Positions 1-11,565 of a stretch of 64,000 nt of DNA are shown here, one piece after another. The notes beneath the pieces are model-generated. The model was not told where the DNA came from and searched no databases. It worked only from the letters and a program-made list of their open reading frames with translations. The DNA is taken from NCBI GenBank assembly GCA_014904845.1, contig MU119445.1, positions 23,156-87,155 of the forward strand. Direction: 5' to 3'. Position numbers and translations under genes: made by a program. Positions within the stretch are counted from its first letter, which is position 1; each line of letters begins with the position of its first letter. Origin of the DNA: Acephala macrosclerotiorum. Taxonomy: Eukaryota > Ascomycota > Leotiomycetes > Helotiales > Mollisiaceae.

Positions 1-1626
1 CACAGTACATGCGAAAAGCGAGGTTATCTGATCCAAAACGCGCAGAAACAGAAACATCCAGGATCAGAATTCTCGGACTCGAACAGCGAACGGTGAGAGT
101 ACGGAATATGAATATGTACTGCCAACTCTGGCACCCATCTCAGGATTCCTTGGTTTCTGTTTGGACTGCCAAAGCGAGGTCTCTGCGATTGAGAAACGAC
201 GTGAGGAAAGAAGTAACAACCCATCGAGAATCTGGGGTGGCTGAACACCTCGGAGACTACCGAGCGCCACGCACGTGACGACTCCTCTTTCTTGGCCAAT
301 GACAAATGCGGCTTACTGTACGAACCTTTTCTCTTGGCGAGAAACATCAATCGACATCCTTAGCCTCCGCATTTTCCTTATCTTTTTCCCAACCTCATCT
401 TGCTTTCTTTTGCCCGAGAGTACGAATCTTTTTGCACGGAAACAGTCGTCCACTTAATGGCGCCGATGGCGGGAGCAAGTGCTCTGGATGTTTGCTAAGA
501 TTTTCCTCTGGATGGATCTCAAAATTCTCACGCGATTGCTATCAAGCAGATAGCATCTCACTCAAGCTCCGAACCTCTACTTCCACAGAAGTTGTACTGT
601 CAACGCCTCCAACCTCATCACTGTACGTCGCTGAGTCAAGCTTCAACAAGCTTTGGTGGCGCCACGACTCATGACGCCTATGACTTTGCGGCTTTCTCGA
701 TTTTCCCGCTTCAGTCCTTCCGCTGAAAAAGAGAAGGGAAAGCTAAGTCTGTTAAGAGATCTTGATAATAGCAAGGGACCATGACAGGTGTCGCTACTAG
801 CGTCTAATCCACACTGTGGGGAATGCCAAGCGCTTGGCGGCTGGGATACCGTGTGCATTAGCTAGGGTTCCTTGATGCATTAAGGGTCTGAGCTAAGATG
901 GTTGGAGGCAAGGTTTCCCCTTATCGACTTTATGTTTTGAGTATTTGCTATCGCGGCAATCGAATTGGTTGAGATTTAACGCGCTTACGTTGAAGGGAGA
1001 TGTACACGCAGACGGGTATCTCCTCCCGCATCCGAAAGACGAATTGGAATCTCCGAAGCGGTATCCACTTATACCGTCCTCGCCCCCATCGTCCACTCCG
1101 ATATAAATTCCACTTGTTCCTTCCAGAAGTCCGGTGGAGAAGCCTTGGATTTGTAGCCACCTTCCGCATGGAGCTACCTCGTTCATTCCAATAACTCCAG
1201 CGACTCGTCTCCTTCCCTTCTCGCCGCCCCTCACGAAGAAAATGGATCTCCTCTGGGCAAAATCTTCGTGCAGCGGTGCACCCGACCCGTAGATTTGGGT
1301 CTGATTACCATGGTTGGACGTAAATTCAAAACGATATCAAGCGACAAGCGTGCTTCACAACCGCCGCACCACCCTGGAACGCTACCCGACACAGGTCCAG
1401 AGAGAGCGCGATCTGCTATGCAGCTTCTGCTTTGGGAGTCGAGCACCGTGATGATAGACAACTGATAGCGAGTTCGCCGCTGACTGGACCCTGGGATTGG
1501 GAAAGGGGTGGATCTGAACCGAGGGTCCTGGCTTCAGCACAAGCAAGCCCACGCATAAAGAGGTGATTTTCCTTCGTTACTTGGGCTTTCGACTTTCGGT
1601 ACGCCTGATTTGCGAGCTTTATAGCC
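1..1626. other. No supported gene
   Basis: Short open frames overlap one another on both strands here, but none shows a recognisable domain, signal peptide or consistent exon chain. Base composition is ordinary. The last few hundred bases are presumably the promoter and 5' UTR of the peptide transporter that starts at 1627. Confidence 0.5.
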
Positions 1627-3682
1627 ATGGGTGAGTTTGTCTTAATTTCGGATTATATTGAGAACGATACTGATGGTATGGGATAGCTTTGGAAAACAGA
1701 ACAGCAGACGCGCAGTATACGCTGGGCGTTGGAGAGACTCATGTCGATATTGGGACCTCGAAGAACTCGATTGTGGTTGATGATTCGGAGAGAGTTGCTA
1801 TTGGGGAGAGTGTCAATGCTCCAACCGAGGAGGAGAGACATACGCTGAGGAGAGTGCCGGGAAAATTGCCGGTGGTTGCGTATGTTATTTGCGCGGTTGA
1901 GTTTGCGGAGCGAGCGAGTTACTATGGGATTCAACCTCTAATTGGAAACTTCGTCAATCGACCTCTACCGGGTGAGCACCTCTCCTTCAGTCTTCCTGAC
2001 TCATCATCAAATGCCGAGAACATCACTGACTTTCTCCAGTCGGCGGTAACGGCTATGGAGCACCGCCCCGTGGAACGCAACAGACCGCCGGTGCCTTGGG
2101 AATGGGTACCGTCATATCAACCGCCGTCTCCCAGTCCTTCTCTATGTTGGCATACACTCTTCCCATGATCTTCGGCTGGCTCTCGGACACCAAGACTGGT
2201 CGATTCAAGATGATCTGCTGGGGTGTCGCTGTTTGCGGTGTCGCCCACGTGCTCATGGTCGGTTCTGGATCTAAGGAGCTCCTCGCCAATGGAAACTCCA
2301 AGATCTTGTACTTCATCTCCTTGTACATTCTTGCTGTTGGAGCTGGTACGTGCCTCGTATCCTGTGTCGATGTTGATGGATGCTAATCCGAGACGACAGC
2401 CATGTTCAAGCCCTGCATCTCTCCCACCCTTCTCGATCAAATGAAAGACACAACCCTCCAAGTCAAGACCCTCAAGACCGGCGAGAAAGTCATCGTCGAC
2501 CCTGAAGCGACAACCGAGCGCGTCATGCTCTGGTTCTACCTCCTCATCAACATCGGAGGTTTCATGGGGGTGCCCACCTCCTACTCAGAAAAGTACGTCG
2601 GCTGGTGGCTCGCCTTCCTCCTTCCCCTCATCCTCTACCTCCCACTAGGCCCCTTGCTATGGTGGCTCCGAAAACGCCTTGTCTTGAACCCACCCGGAGG
2701 ATCAGACCTCACCAACGTCGTCAAGATCATCGGAATCTGCTTCAAGCGCGGCGGAATCAAAAGCATAATCAAAGGTGGATTCTTCGAGCCCGCTAAACCC
2801 ACCAACCTCGCCTTATCATCCAAACCAATCGATGTCCCATGGAACGATGCATTTGTCGATGATGTAAAGCGCGCGTTCCAAGCTACAGGAATCTTCTGCT
2901 TCTTTCCCATTCAGTCCATCAACGACAATGGTCTTGGAGGTGCGGAGTCCGCGTTGACGACTATGCTGACTACGAACGGTGTCCCGAACGATGTTATCAA
3001 TAACATCAACTCCCTTTCCATCATCGTCATGGCTCCTGTCCTGAATTATGGACTGTACCCTCTCCTTCGAAACAGAAACATCCATTTCGGTCCCATTGCC
3101 CGCATCACATTCGGACTCTTCCTCTCTTCTATCGGTGGTCTCGGCTACACGTTACTCAACTACTACGCATACAAAATTGGGCCTTGCGGGCACTATGGCT
3201 CCTCAGCTTCTTGTGTAGATGCTGATGGTGTATCTCTTGTTTCAAGCATTACGATTTGGTACACAGCCATCCCGTTGGGAATTGGTGGAATTTCTGAACT
3301 CTTCGTTAATGTCCCAGCGTATGGATTGGCATACACGATGGCGCCGAAGAACATGCGTGGTCTAGTCTCTGCTCTCAACCTCCTCTCCTCAGCCTTTGCT
3401 TACGCATTCGGTCTCGCATTTGCGGGATTGATCAAGGACCCTTACCTAACCTGGGATTTTGGAGGACCAACAATCGTTGGATTTATTGCGACTGTTGCTT
3501 TCTGGTGGATCTATAAGGATCTAGACAAGTCTGAATACCAACTTACTCAGAATGGGGATTATCACAAGAGGATAAAGCAGGAGAGAGAGGATGACGTTGC
3601 GCATGAGATGGGTAGTTCAGGTGACTCGATTGCGGAGAAGAAGGTTGGTGAGAAGGAGATGACGGCTGATGAGGAGAAGTAG
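1627..3682 (+). CDS. ptr2: PTR2-type proton/oligopeptide transporter (POT family)
   Basis: Predicted plasma-membrane importer of di- and tripeptides driven by the proton gradient. Four exons join in frame: 1627-1630, 1687-1971, 2040-2345 and 2400-3682, giving about 625 residues, normal for fungal PTR2. The first exon is only ATGG; the splice gives MALENRT. The PTR signature FAERASYYG sits in the first membrane segment, followed by GNGYGAPPRGTQQTAGALGMG, FGWLSDTKTGR, a large central loop and a second bundle of helices. The C-terminus is charged and cytosolic (KKVGEKEM), and the stop codon is the first unit of a TAG microsatellite. Introns of 54-68 bases have normal GT-AG ends. No other transporter or peptidase lies beside it. 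The family assignment is firm; substrate range is inferred. Confidence 0.95.
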
Positions 3683-3701
3683 TAGTAGTAGTAGTAGTAG
3701 T
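3680..3701 (+). repeat. (TAG)n microsatellite overlapping the ptr2 stop codon
   Basis: Seven consecutive TAG units follow the final GAG AAG codons, so the stop codon itself is the first repeat unit. Length change in whole units would keep termination intact. Confidence 0.85.
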
Positions 3702-5252
3702 ATTGATTTACGACAGGTAGATAAACAGCTATATAGACTGCCTCTTAGGACCTCTCATGGGGTACGGGGTCGTGCTAAGCTTAGGAATTATATACAAAGT
3801 CCTGCTTGCAAAAAGAGCTAAAACCACGAGGAGAAAAAGGCTTCTCTTTATAAATAGTCTTAAGTCTCTAATCCCGCGATATTCCAACTTCCTTATATAA
3901 CCTAAGAAAGCATTTCACACTCGAGTGTTTAGCTAAAGGGCTATTTAATTGTATTTTTCTCTTCCGATCGAAATAATATACAAGACATTTAATGTCACTT
4001 AAAGAGGTATTTAAACTTTATATTACTAGAACTCTAAGGGTCTCGAAAGGCGTGAGCCAGCTCAAAAGACTCTATAGACAGGTTTCTAGCAATAGTATTA
4101 TAGACCCTTTTCTAAGTGGTCGCGGTCATAAAAGCGCAATATCGACCTCTTCGTAAATCCAGAGTAGGCCTATCGAGCTTTTTCCTTTCTTTCCAATCCT
4201 CTTCTCTCGCCGTAGTCTCCTCTTCTCTTATAACCGTAGATATAGTAGTACATTGCAATATCTTTTTTCGCCCCTCTAAAACCGTGCCCTCGTCTTTTCT
4301 TTTTTGTAGTGTCTACTAGCTCGAATATGTATTTTCGTAAGTATAGATAGTAGAGACTCAACTAAAAAAAGAAGAATATCGCAAGAAGAGTATATCGTAG
4401 ATTAAATCGTAGATTAATTGTCGTGAAAGAGGCCACGGTAGCTTGTTCGAGATCGTAAAGAGCTATCGATAAAAGAAAACCTCTTTGTGCACATTGCGAT
4501 TGCTCCCGTTGGCTCTACAGACTCTCTCGAGAGAGAGCTAGAAGTTCGTAGGCCAGGCACCATCGTACAAATGGAAGTTCGTCTTTGCCAGCCCTGATAA
4601 GAAGAAGAGGGGTATTGAGGCTACGGATCATGCGGTTAAGATCTAAATTGATGATGGCGTTTGGTGGACACGCTGATCCGGACTCCTTGATAAAGTTGTG
4701 TTGTAATGTCTAGATATTTGATGTGAGATGAGACGTAATAGATGAGTGATAGACGGTGCTTGGGATCAACAATGATACCACATGAATGCTTTCATGCAAT
4801 TCAAACTCGTAGCACCAACACCTCCTCTATCTCTGAAATCTATAAAAACCTAAACTATAAAAGGTCTCGAGTCACTAGCTATCTCGTGCTAACGCTAGGA
4901 GTTCTAAGTTTGGTGGAAAGTTATTCGAAGGATGCATGGAAGGAATGTCAAAAGGCAAACATTTGTGGATGAAATATATCATTTATTACTTAAAAAATGA
5001 CTCTCTTCAAATCTGCGCGGACTTCCTTTGCTTCGATGTGGTTCGAAGTAACACAGGCATATTGCCAAGACCTGCAAGCCTCCGACACTTCAGAATCAGT
5101 CCACCATCACGATTTCCTTTTGCAGCGCCTTGCACTACCCCGCTTACCCCACACGTGCACCCGAACCTATTAATTATTCGTCTGCCATTGCTTGGCGGTT
5201 TCAGCCCTACAGACACGTGGCGGGGAGTTGGGCGAGCTGAAGGAGCATGGGT
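3702..5252. other. Gene-free stretch, probable decayed repeat
   Basis: No coding frame can be supported. Roughly 3780-4500 is rich in TpA (tag, cta, tat) and looks poor in CpA/TpG compared with flanking genes, which fits an old RIP-mutated repeat, but I could not find its ends or a partner copy. The right part, 5000-5250, is the promoter region of the nuclease gene. Confidence 0.4.
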
Positions 5253-5262
5253 AATTATATAG
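5253..5262 (+). promoter_or_regulatory. TATA-like box of the S1/P1 nuclease gene
   Basis: The sequence aattatatag lies about 100 bases upstream of the nuclease ATG at 5361, followed by a pyrimidine-rich leader (cctcttcctctcttcacttc). Spacing suits a TATA element with a short 5' UTR. This is inferred from position only. Confidence 0.4.
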
Positions 5263-5360
5263 CGAGCCTGAGCCGAGCTGAGCGAGCTGGACCTCTTCCT
5301 CTCTTCACTTCTCCAGATCTCCCGCAATCTATTAATTCTCGTTCAAGAACAACTTCAAAA

Positions 5361-6465
5361 ATGCGATTCTTCACCCACTTCCTCATTGCCTTGACATTGA
5401 GCTCCAAGGCCCTAGCATGGGGTGATCTCGGCCATCGAACCGTAGCTCTGCTTGCTCAGAAATACATCACGCCCGACACCCAACAGCTACTCGATAGTAT
5501 TTTGCAAAATGATCAGGACTTTGATTTTTCGGATGCGGCCACTTGGGCGGATACTATTAAACGCCAGAGGCCGCAGACGAAGGAGTGGCATTATATTGGT
5601 ATGCCGAGAGACTTTAGCGGTCCAAGGAAATGCATGCTAACAAAAATGAAGACGCGCAGGATTCTCCACCAAAGCAATGTGGACTTCATTATCCCAAGGA
5701 CTGTACAGATCAAGGTAAAGACGGCTGCATCATAACTGCAAGTAAGCCATCCCTCTCTTCATCTTACTTCTTCTCTTCAAACCTGCTGCATGTATAGCGA
5801 CTTTGCTTTTATTAGCCATCCATCTCATCTAGCTTCTGTTCGCTAACAAGTAATTCCTCCCAGTCACCGACCAAACGGCCCTCTTCCTCGACCCCTCTAC
5901 CGACCCCACCATCCGCAAAGAAGCCCTCATGTTCATAATGCACTTCATCGGCGACATCCACCAACCCCTACACGTCGAAGATGCCTACCGCGGCGGTAAC
6001 GAAATCCGCGTCTGCTTCGCCCACGCTTGCGCAAATAACAACCTGCATTCCGTATGGGACAAATACATCCCGCATAAAATCGTGGGCATCAAGAATACCG
6101 CTAGTCATCACGAGGAAAAGACTGCTGGTGCTGCGTGGGCGGAAAAGCTATTCAATTTGAATTCGAAGAGGGAAGGAGGAGTGGAAGTGAAGGATGAGTG
6201 TGCGGATATTACGGATCCGGCGGGGTGTACGTTGGCTTGGACGAGGGAAGCGAATACGTGGGTTTGTAAGTATGTGATGAAAGAGAGTGTTGAGTGGTTG
6301 GAGGGGAACGATTTGTCGCAGGCGTATTTCAAGAATGCGGTTCCGGTTGTAGAGGAATTGATTGGGAAGGCCGGTGCGAGGTTGGGGGCGTGGTTAAATG
6401 CGTTGGCGGCAGGTGCACCGCAGAATGTTTTGGCGGAGGCTGGATTGGCGAGGGGAGAGTTGTAG
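5361..6465 (+). CDS. Secreted S1/P1-type zinc nuclease
   Basis: Predicted extracellular nuclease cutting single-stranded DNA/RNA and 3'-nucleotides, using three zinc ions. Exons 5361-5598, 5652-5741 and 5864-6465 join to about 309 residues. A 19-residue signal peptide (MRFFTHFLIALTLSSKALA) ends exactly before Trp20, which in this family becomes the N-terminal zinc ligand. Other zinc-ligand motifs are present: GDLGH, ATWAD, WHYID after the first splice, HFIGDIHQPLH and NLHSVWD. Cysteines around KQCGLHYPKDC and the paired ADITDPAGC/WVCKY suggest disulfides. The first intron (53 bases) contains a gctaac branch site and the second is 122 bases. All catalytic positions look intact, so the enzyme is probably active. 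It may serve phosphate or nucleoside scavenging; that role is inferred. Confidence 0.95.
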
Positions 6466-7014
6466 GTTTCTGAGACGTTGGTTGAGATGTGAATGACAGG
6501 TTCCTTGTCTGTCTCCCGCAAGAGTTATGAAGTGGCCTCTGCTATCTGGTATCGCAGGATCCTCCTCTCTTCGTTGGCAGGTGAGAAGTCTCTTGGCCAT
6601 TGTTAGGTTTGGTCCGTGAGTAGTTTGTAGTCAAGGGGGCAATTTGGACTGTATATGGAATTTTTTGAAACGAACCGTCCGAATATCGCATGAATAGGAA
6701 ATTAGGCTGCACAGCTAGAGATGCCCTGAATCGTCTTGGCGTAAGGCGAGGTGGTAAGCGCAATGAGTACATCGTCGGCAAAGCCCCTTTTTGATCGCTT
6801 AAAGGATATATCCGTGAAATGGTAGTGCCTTGTGCATTGCACTTCCCAATGCTATGGCATGGTAAACCGGGCAAAATTGCAATTGCGTAAGTAGCTGTTA
6901 CCGAGTAGCATTGCTCGTATATGTGGCTGCATAAAGATGGGAGAACGAAGTGGCGTAGGGATGCCTGGTGTGGGCGCTACGCTAGCCTCGACCAGTCTCG
7001 GTGCGTCGGGGCAT
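6466..7014. other. Intergenic, nothing recognised
   Basis: This stretch follows the nuclease stop codon. Short frames on both strands have no domain or signal peptide. The right end should hold the promoter of the next gene. Confidence 0.5.
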
Positions 7015-7022
7015 CATATATA
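7015..7022 (+). promoter_or_regulatory. TATA-like box of the small secreted-protein gene
   Basis: The sequence catatata lies about 65 bases before the ATG at 7083. It is inferred from position and match to the consensus. Confidence 0.35.
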
Positions 7023-7082
7023 CCGCATGATAGCCCTCCACAATACCTTAGCTACGACAATACAAATCGCAGTCTCATAATC

Positions 7083-7858
7083 ATGCAAAAACTCCAAAGG
7101 ACGATTTTTGGGCTTCTAGCCATGTCCAATTCTCGTGAATTGGCGGCTGCGAAGCATACAGATTCTTGCCCGGGATTCCCACCAAACACCATCGAGTTCT
7201 CGTCGTCATTCCAACAACCCACTCCGCCTTCAGTGAGTAATGAGTTCAAAGCCAGCTGGATCCAACACAAGTGGTAAGTACGAGAACCTCATCAAACTCA
7301 GCTCCAAGTCACCTAATGTTTCTTTGCAGGAACGTCAATGTCTCCCACATCACAGGTGGATTTCTGTACAATTCTCCCACCGCTGGAAAAGTTCGCGTAG
7401 ATCAGTCTTACGATATGAACATTGGCTCTTCTATCTTTGATTATACCAACATATCGTTGAACGGATTGGTTTCAAATATCATGTATCTATTCACTCCCTC
7501 GATTGCATCTCCACCAAGCATCCTCAGCGACTACGTCAACTCAAACTTTCCACTCTTCACTCAGGACATTCTTCAAACACGTGGAGCCGTCTTCGCGGGT
7601 CTAACACGTCGTGACAAGAGCGGTGAGGCAGCATCAGTGAGTTTCCAGTGTGTCAAATGATTGACGCCAGCTGACTTCTGAACGCAGTGGTCTTTTCTAT
7701 ATCAGAATGCGATTCCAGTCACTGTCTTCTTGGATGCATGTAACACTGTGATTGGGTATGATCACTTTGCTCCTAAATTTAGGACCAGGGTTGTAACGGA
7801 ATTCTTTAACGTCGAAGTTGGTCCAGTGCCGGCTGAGGTATTCGAGCTTCCATCTTGA
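7083..7858 (+). CDS. Hypothetical protein, possibly secreted, about 222 aa
   Basis: Function not recognised. Three exons (7083-7273, 7330-7636, 7688-7858) join in one frame through GT-AG introns of 56 and 51 bases, which supports a real gene. The N-terminus (MQKLQRTIFGLLAMSNSREL) is short, basic and then hydrophobic, but weaker than a typical signal peptide. The mature part has few cysteines and many aromatic and beta-prone residues, with HKWNVNVSHITGGF after the first splice and FFNVEVGPVPAEVFELPS at the end. It may belong to the many lineage-specific extracellular proteins of plant-associated fungi. It sits between two other secreted or membrane genes with no shared promoter. Confidence 0.7.
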
Positions 7859-8850
7859 GATTGCTGAGAGCGCTATTTACCAGCGTTTTCAATCTCTCAG
7901 CCCGTCAAGGACATTGGAGGAGATTAGGGCAGGCTGAGATACTGCGTGTAATAAATTCTCCTAGTATTAGCCAACCATCCACTTTGCTCACAGAAAGTGG
8001 ACTATGGAAACTCCAGGCGAGGCTAGGAGATTGAGAGCGCTGTTATCCATGGTGCAGGAAATGGTGCATTTTCTTTCGTATTAGGGATTGGGCAGACCAG
8101 AAAATGCCATTTGTTTCATCAATCCTTAAAATCCAATTCATTCTAAAACAATGCCACTAAAAACTCTCGAGTGTTTTGACGATGTTGGCACGTGTGCGTG
8201 ATTGGCGCGTTCGTAAAAGTAGCCCGAAAGGGAAAAGTGGCTTTAGGCTTAAACGCCAACACCAACACCAACGCCAAGGAAACAACCCAGACATCGTGTT
8301 CAAACATAACTGTATGTGGTTTACTGTATGCAGGGCTAACAGGACGACGCGTCGACATGGGAAGAGATGATCCCGTTGCCTGGCGTGGCTTTATGGGCAT
8401 ATCTTGACTGCCAAGAATTTCTCCGGAATTGGGGTCGAAATGGAGAATGACCCGAAGATCCAGACTTGGACTCTTCGAAGTAAGATTTGCAGTGTTACGC
8501 CAGTGGCATGTACTCGTTCTGCAGTCCAGATTAGGAAAATGGGTACGTGGGAGCGAATAGCGAACGAGGCGGTATGAGATGCTTCTAGCCGAATCAGGCA
8601 GTGATCGAACGCTGAAGTGCATTTTTATTATATTAGATGCTTGAGTTTGGAATTCCGCAATCGATATAGATTTCTATTTTCCCAGCCGATTTGCATCTAA
8701 GAACATTATTTGAGAATTGTTTGCAGATTTGAACAACATCGCTCTTGCTTCATCGCTCCCTCGTATTCTACCCTTCACCTACCGCTTCATTCCATTCCCT
8801 GCATCTTCATCACCTCTCTTCTTGATCCTAGACATCAAGTGTTGAGTCGG
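7859..8850. other. Intergenic, nothing recognised
   Basis: A minus-strand open frame at 8143-8622 encodes 159 residues without hydrophobic core, domain or exon support, and I do not accept it. The pyrimidine-rich run just before 8850 is probably the leader of the RTA1-like gene. Confidence 0.45.
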
Positions 8851-8879
8851 ATGTCCAACTCTTCCGTTCTCTACCATCA

Positions 8880-9852
8880 ATGCACACTCTCAACCTGTCC
8901 TATTTCCGTCGCCCAAGTCCACTCGCCCCCACGCTCTTCGGCAATGCATTCTACCTTGCCATCTTCGCCCTCGTCCTGGGCCTGCAAATCATCCAAGGAA
9001 TACGGTACCGAACGTGGACTTTCACGTTCACCATGATAGGTGGCTTGATACTCGAAATTGTAGGTTATGGCAGTCGTATCCAAATGCACTATAACCCATT
9101 TCTCTTCAACCCCTTCCTAATGTAAGCAACATCTCCAACTCGAGCATCAAATCCAGCATACTGACAAGAGGAACAGCTACCTAATCTGCCTTACCATCGC
9201 ACTAACCTTCTTCTCTGCCGCCATTTACCTCTGCCTCGCACGCATAGTCGTTGTTTACGGAGAAGAACACTCGCGTTTTCGGCCACGGACCTATACATTT
9301 ACATTCATCATCTGCGACATCATCTCTCTGATTTTGCAAGCGGCTGGCGGTGCATTAGCTGATCTCGCCACAACCCCGGAATCAGAGATGACGGGTGTTT
9401 ATGTCATGGTTGCGGGTCTCGCTTTGCAAGTTGCAAGCTTAGCGCTCTTTGCTATCTTGTGTGCGGATTTTGCGTGGACGCTTCGGAAGAATCGAGGAGT
9501 GAGGCCTTCGATTCGGGGGAGGACTTTCAAGTGGTTTATTCTCGGTGAGATCTCCCAAGACCTTCCTGTTTACTTTTTCATACATTGAAACAGAGACATT
9601 GCTGATTAGGTTGGATGAATAGCACTCATCTTTGCTACGATCTTCATCTTCATCCGCTCCTGTTTCCGCGTCGCGGAATTAAGTGGAGGGTTCGGAAGCT
9701 CGTTGGCGAATGATCAGATTACGTTCATGATTCTTGAGGGAGCAATGATTGTGTCTGCTTGTTTGTGCTTGACATTGTTCCATCCTGGCAGAGCTTTTGC
9801 GGGTGGTTGGAAGAGTGCAAGGTATCCATTTCGTGCCGGCGAGAAGGGTTGA
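8880..9852 (+). CDS. RTA1-like seven-helix membrane protein (lipid-translocating exporter family)
   Basis: Predicted plasma-membrane protein of the fungal RTA1/RTM1/RSB1 family, linked in yeasts to resistance to toxic lipids and sphingoid-base export. Exons 8880-9121, 9177-9544 and 9623-9852 join to about 279 residues. Family landmarks are [74 protein letters not shown] and the last helix [18 protein letters not shown]. The start is uncertain. Another ATG at 8851 opens a different frame whose peptide ([15 protein letters not shown]) resembles the usual extracellular N-terminus of this family, so a small indel may have cut off about ten residues. The membrane core is complete and function is plausible. 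Confidence 0.88.
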
Positions 9853-10767
9853 ATTCGGAGTATATCTGCTGGAGTGTTGGAGGAGCTTGTCAACGTAGAT
9901 GATGTGGAATACACTGTGCCGTTCTAAGGACTAGAATCGGAGGTATGTGCATGGAGGGGCCACGTGTCGAGTAGCATTTAATTTATTGATGAAGCCTTGA
10001 GCCAGTATTATATCACTTACTTCCTTTCAAGGTTCCCAACTGCCTTAACCCCAAGAAGATCGCAATCAATAGTAATGCTAACTTCAAATAAATATATTCC
10101 AGTCCTAATGTTCCGACCCACAAAGGAATTTCAAAACCTAATCTGCTCCACCAATTCCTCATATCCCTCAGTCCCCATCCAGCGATTAGGTCTCCAAAAC
10201 AACGTTATCATCGTTATCCTCTGCACTCTATTCACATAATCACATCGCGGGAAATATAAATCCCATGCACAAGGCTCCCGTCGGACGGCCATGTCTTCAT
10301 ATCTTCCGTAACCGGGTCTCCACAGCTGCTTTCAAGTAGAATCACATGCCAAGAGATTTTTTCCAGGACACGCGCGTCCCGCATTCTTTCTTGGCGGGGC
10401 TCAACAAGAGAGAGGAAATGAGCTGCTTACCGACGGAGAGTGGGAGAGCGGCATTTGATGGCTACGAAGTAGAGAGGAAAATGAGGCCCATTTCGAAAGA
10501 GAAGGAGATGCGAGAGGTGGAGGTACGGAGTGGGGTTAGACACGAGACTAGACTGAGGGTGTGGAAGATGTTGATGCTGAAGAGGATGTGATCGACCCTA
10601 TGAAAGCAACGCTCCGGACTTTCACTCCGGACTATTGAAAGGACCAACTAGAAAGCTCGAAAACACCTACTCTGAGCCCTTGTAGCGCATCGCCAGGGCT
10701 TTGAAGCAGCGTTAAAGGGTTTTACAGGGATTTATGCCTTAGCATAATAAGATTTAAGAGCTTTTTT
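9853..10767. other. Intergenic, no supported gene
   Basis: An 81-residue plus-strand frame (10346-10591) is very charged and overlaps a minus-strand frame; neither resembles a known protein. Composition becomes more repeat-like toward 10650, leading into the fold-back repeats. Confidence 0.45.
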
Positions 10768-10883
10768 GAGCTTTTGAGCACTTATAAGGGCCCTTGTCTT
10801 TTGAAATGCTAAGGGTCTATTAGCAATTAGTACATATTTAGACATTCCGAAAAATAAAGGCCCTTACAAGTGCTTAAAAGCTC
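10768..10883. repeat. Fold-back repeat A (28-bp inverted arms)
   Basis: The left arm 10768-10795 begins gagcttttgagcactta and the right arm 10856-10883 is its reverse complement with three mismatches, all transitions. The loop is 60 bases. Transition-only differences fit mild RIP or simple decay. The structure is MITE-like, but no target duplication is clear. Confidence 0.65.
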
Positions 10884-10901
10884 TTCACTTATATTTTCTT
10901 C

Positions 10902-11013
10902 CCAGGGAAATAGTTACGCTAAAAAGGCTAGGGCAAAGGGTTTTTGCTTTGGTGCGTTTACAGCCATTTTTACCTTTTTGCTTTAGTCTTTCTTGGCGTA
11001 ACTATTTCCCTGG
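10902..11013. mobile_element. Fold-back/MITE-like element B, 112 bp
   Basis: A perfect 18-bp inverted repeat forms both ends: 10902-10919 reads ccagggaaatagttacgc and 10996-11013 is its exact complement. Weaker pairing continues inward (about 25 further bases) and outward, so nearly the whole unit can fold as a hairpin. This resembles a miniature inverted-repeat element or a relic of one. No coding capacity. Confidence 0.65.
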
Positions 11014-11203
11014 AGAGAAAGTATTTGTAAGCTTACGTTGTAGCGGCTAAAAGTTAGTTATAAATTTAAAGAAAAAAATTCTAAGTCTTTTTATTTCCGT
11101 TTTTCTTTTCTATTTACAATATGAGTGTAAGTCTTCTCTTTCCCCCCCCATTTTTCTAATTTGTGACTAACTTTTAAACAGGCACACTTGTAGCTTGAGA
11201 AGA

Positions 11204-11358
11204 TTGGTGGGAAGATTGGCAGATTAGGAAGATTGGCAAACTGAGAGGACTGGGAGGATTGAGAGGACTGAGAGGACTGAGAGGACTGGGAGGACTGGAA
11301 GGACTGGGAAGATTGGGAAGATTGAGAAGATTGGCAGACTGAGAGGACTAGGAGGATT
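11204..11358. repeat. Imperfect 9-bp minisatellite
   Basis: Units of the form ggactgrga (variants agattggga and ggactggaa) repeat through this stretch, with shorter degenerate copies at the edges. Because the period is a multiple of three, one minus-strand frame stays open as SSQ repeats; I regard that as a by-product and not as a gene. Confidence 0.75.
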
Positions 11359-11565
11359 GGCGGGCCTTGGGTAGTGAAAAGAGTGTATGTAGCTAGCAAA
11401 AATGAAATAACGAGTGGATCTATGACACATAAGCCTCATTTCCCTCTATGCATTGCAATCGAGCCTCAAAACTACTCCCTGTCTCTCTCACGGTCTCTCT
11501 CCTTGGCGCGCCCTAGTCGCAAAACGGACAGGCCAATGAGAAGTCATCGTTGGAAGTCTGTGCCC

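Noticed and set aside
8143..8622. 159-residue minus-strand open frame
   Set aside because: No hydrophobic core, motif, intron or start context; overlapping plus-strand frames are equally open.
11091..11439. Minus-strand frames with SSQ and LPVLSVLS repeats
   Set aside because: They are translations of the 9-bp minisatellite, lack a consistent start or exon structure, and two overlapping frames are equally open.
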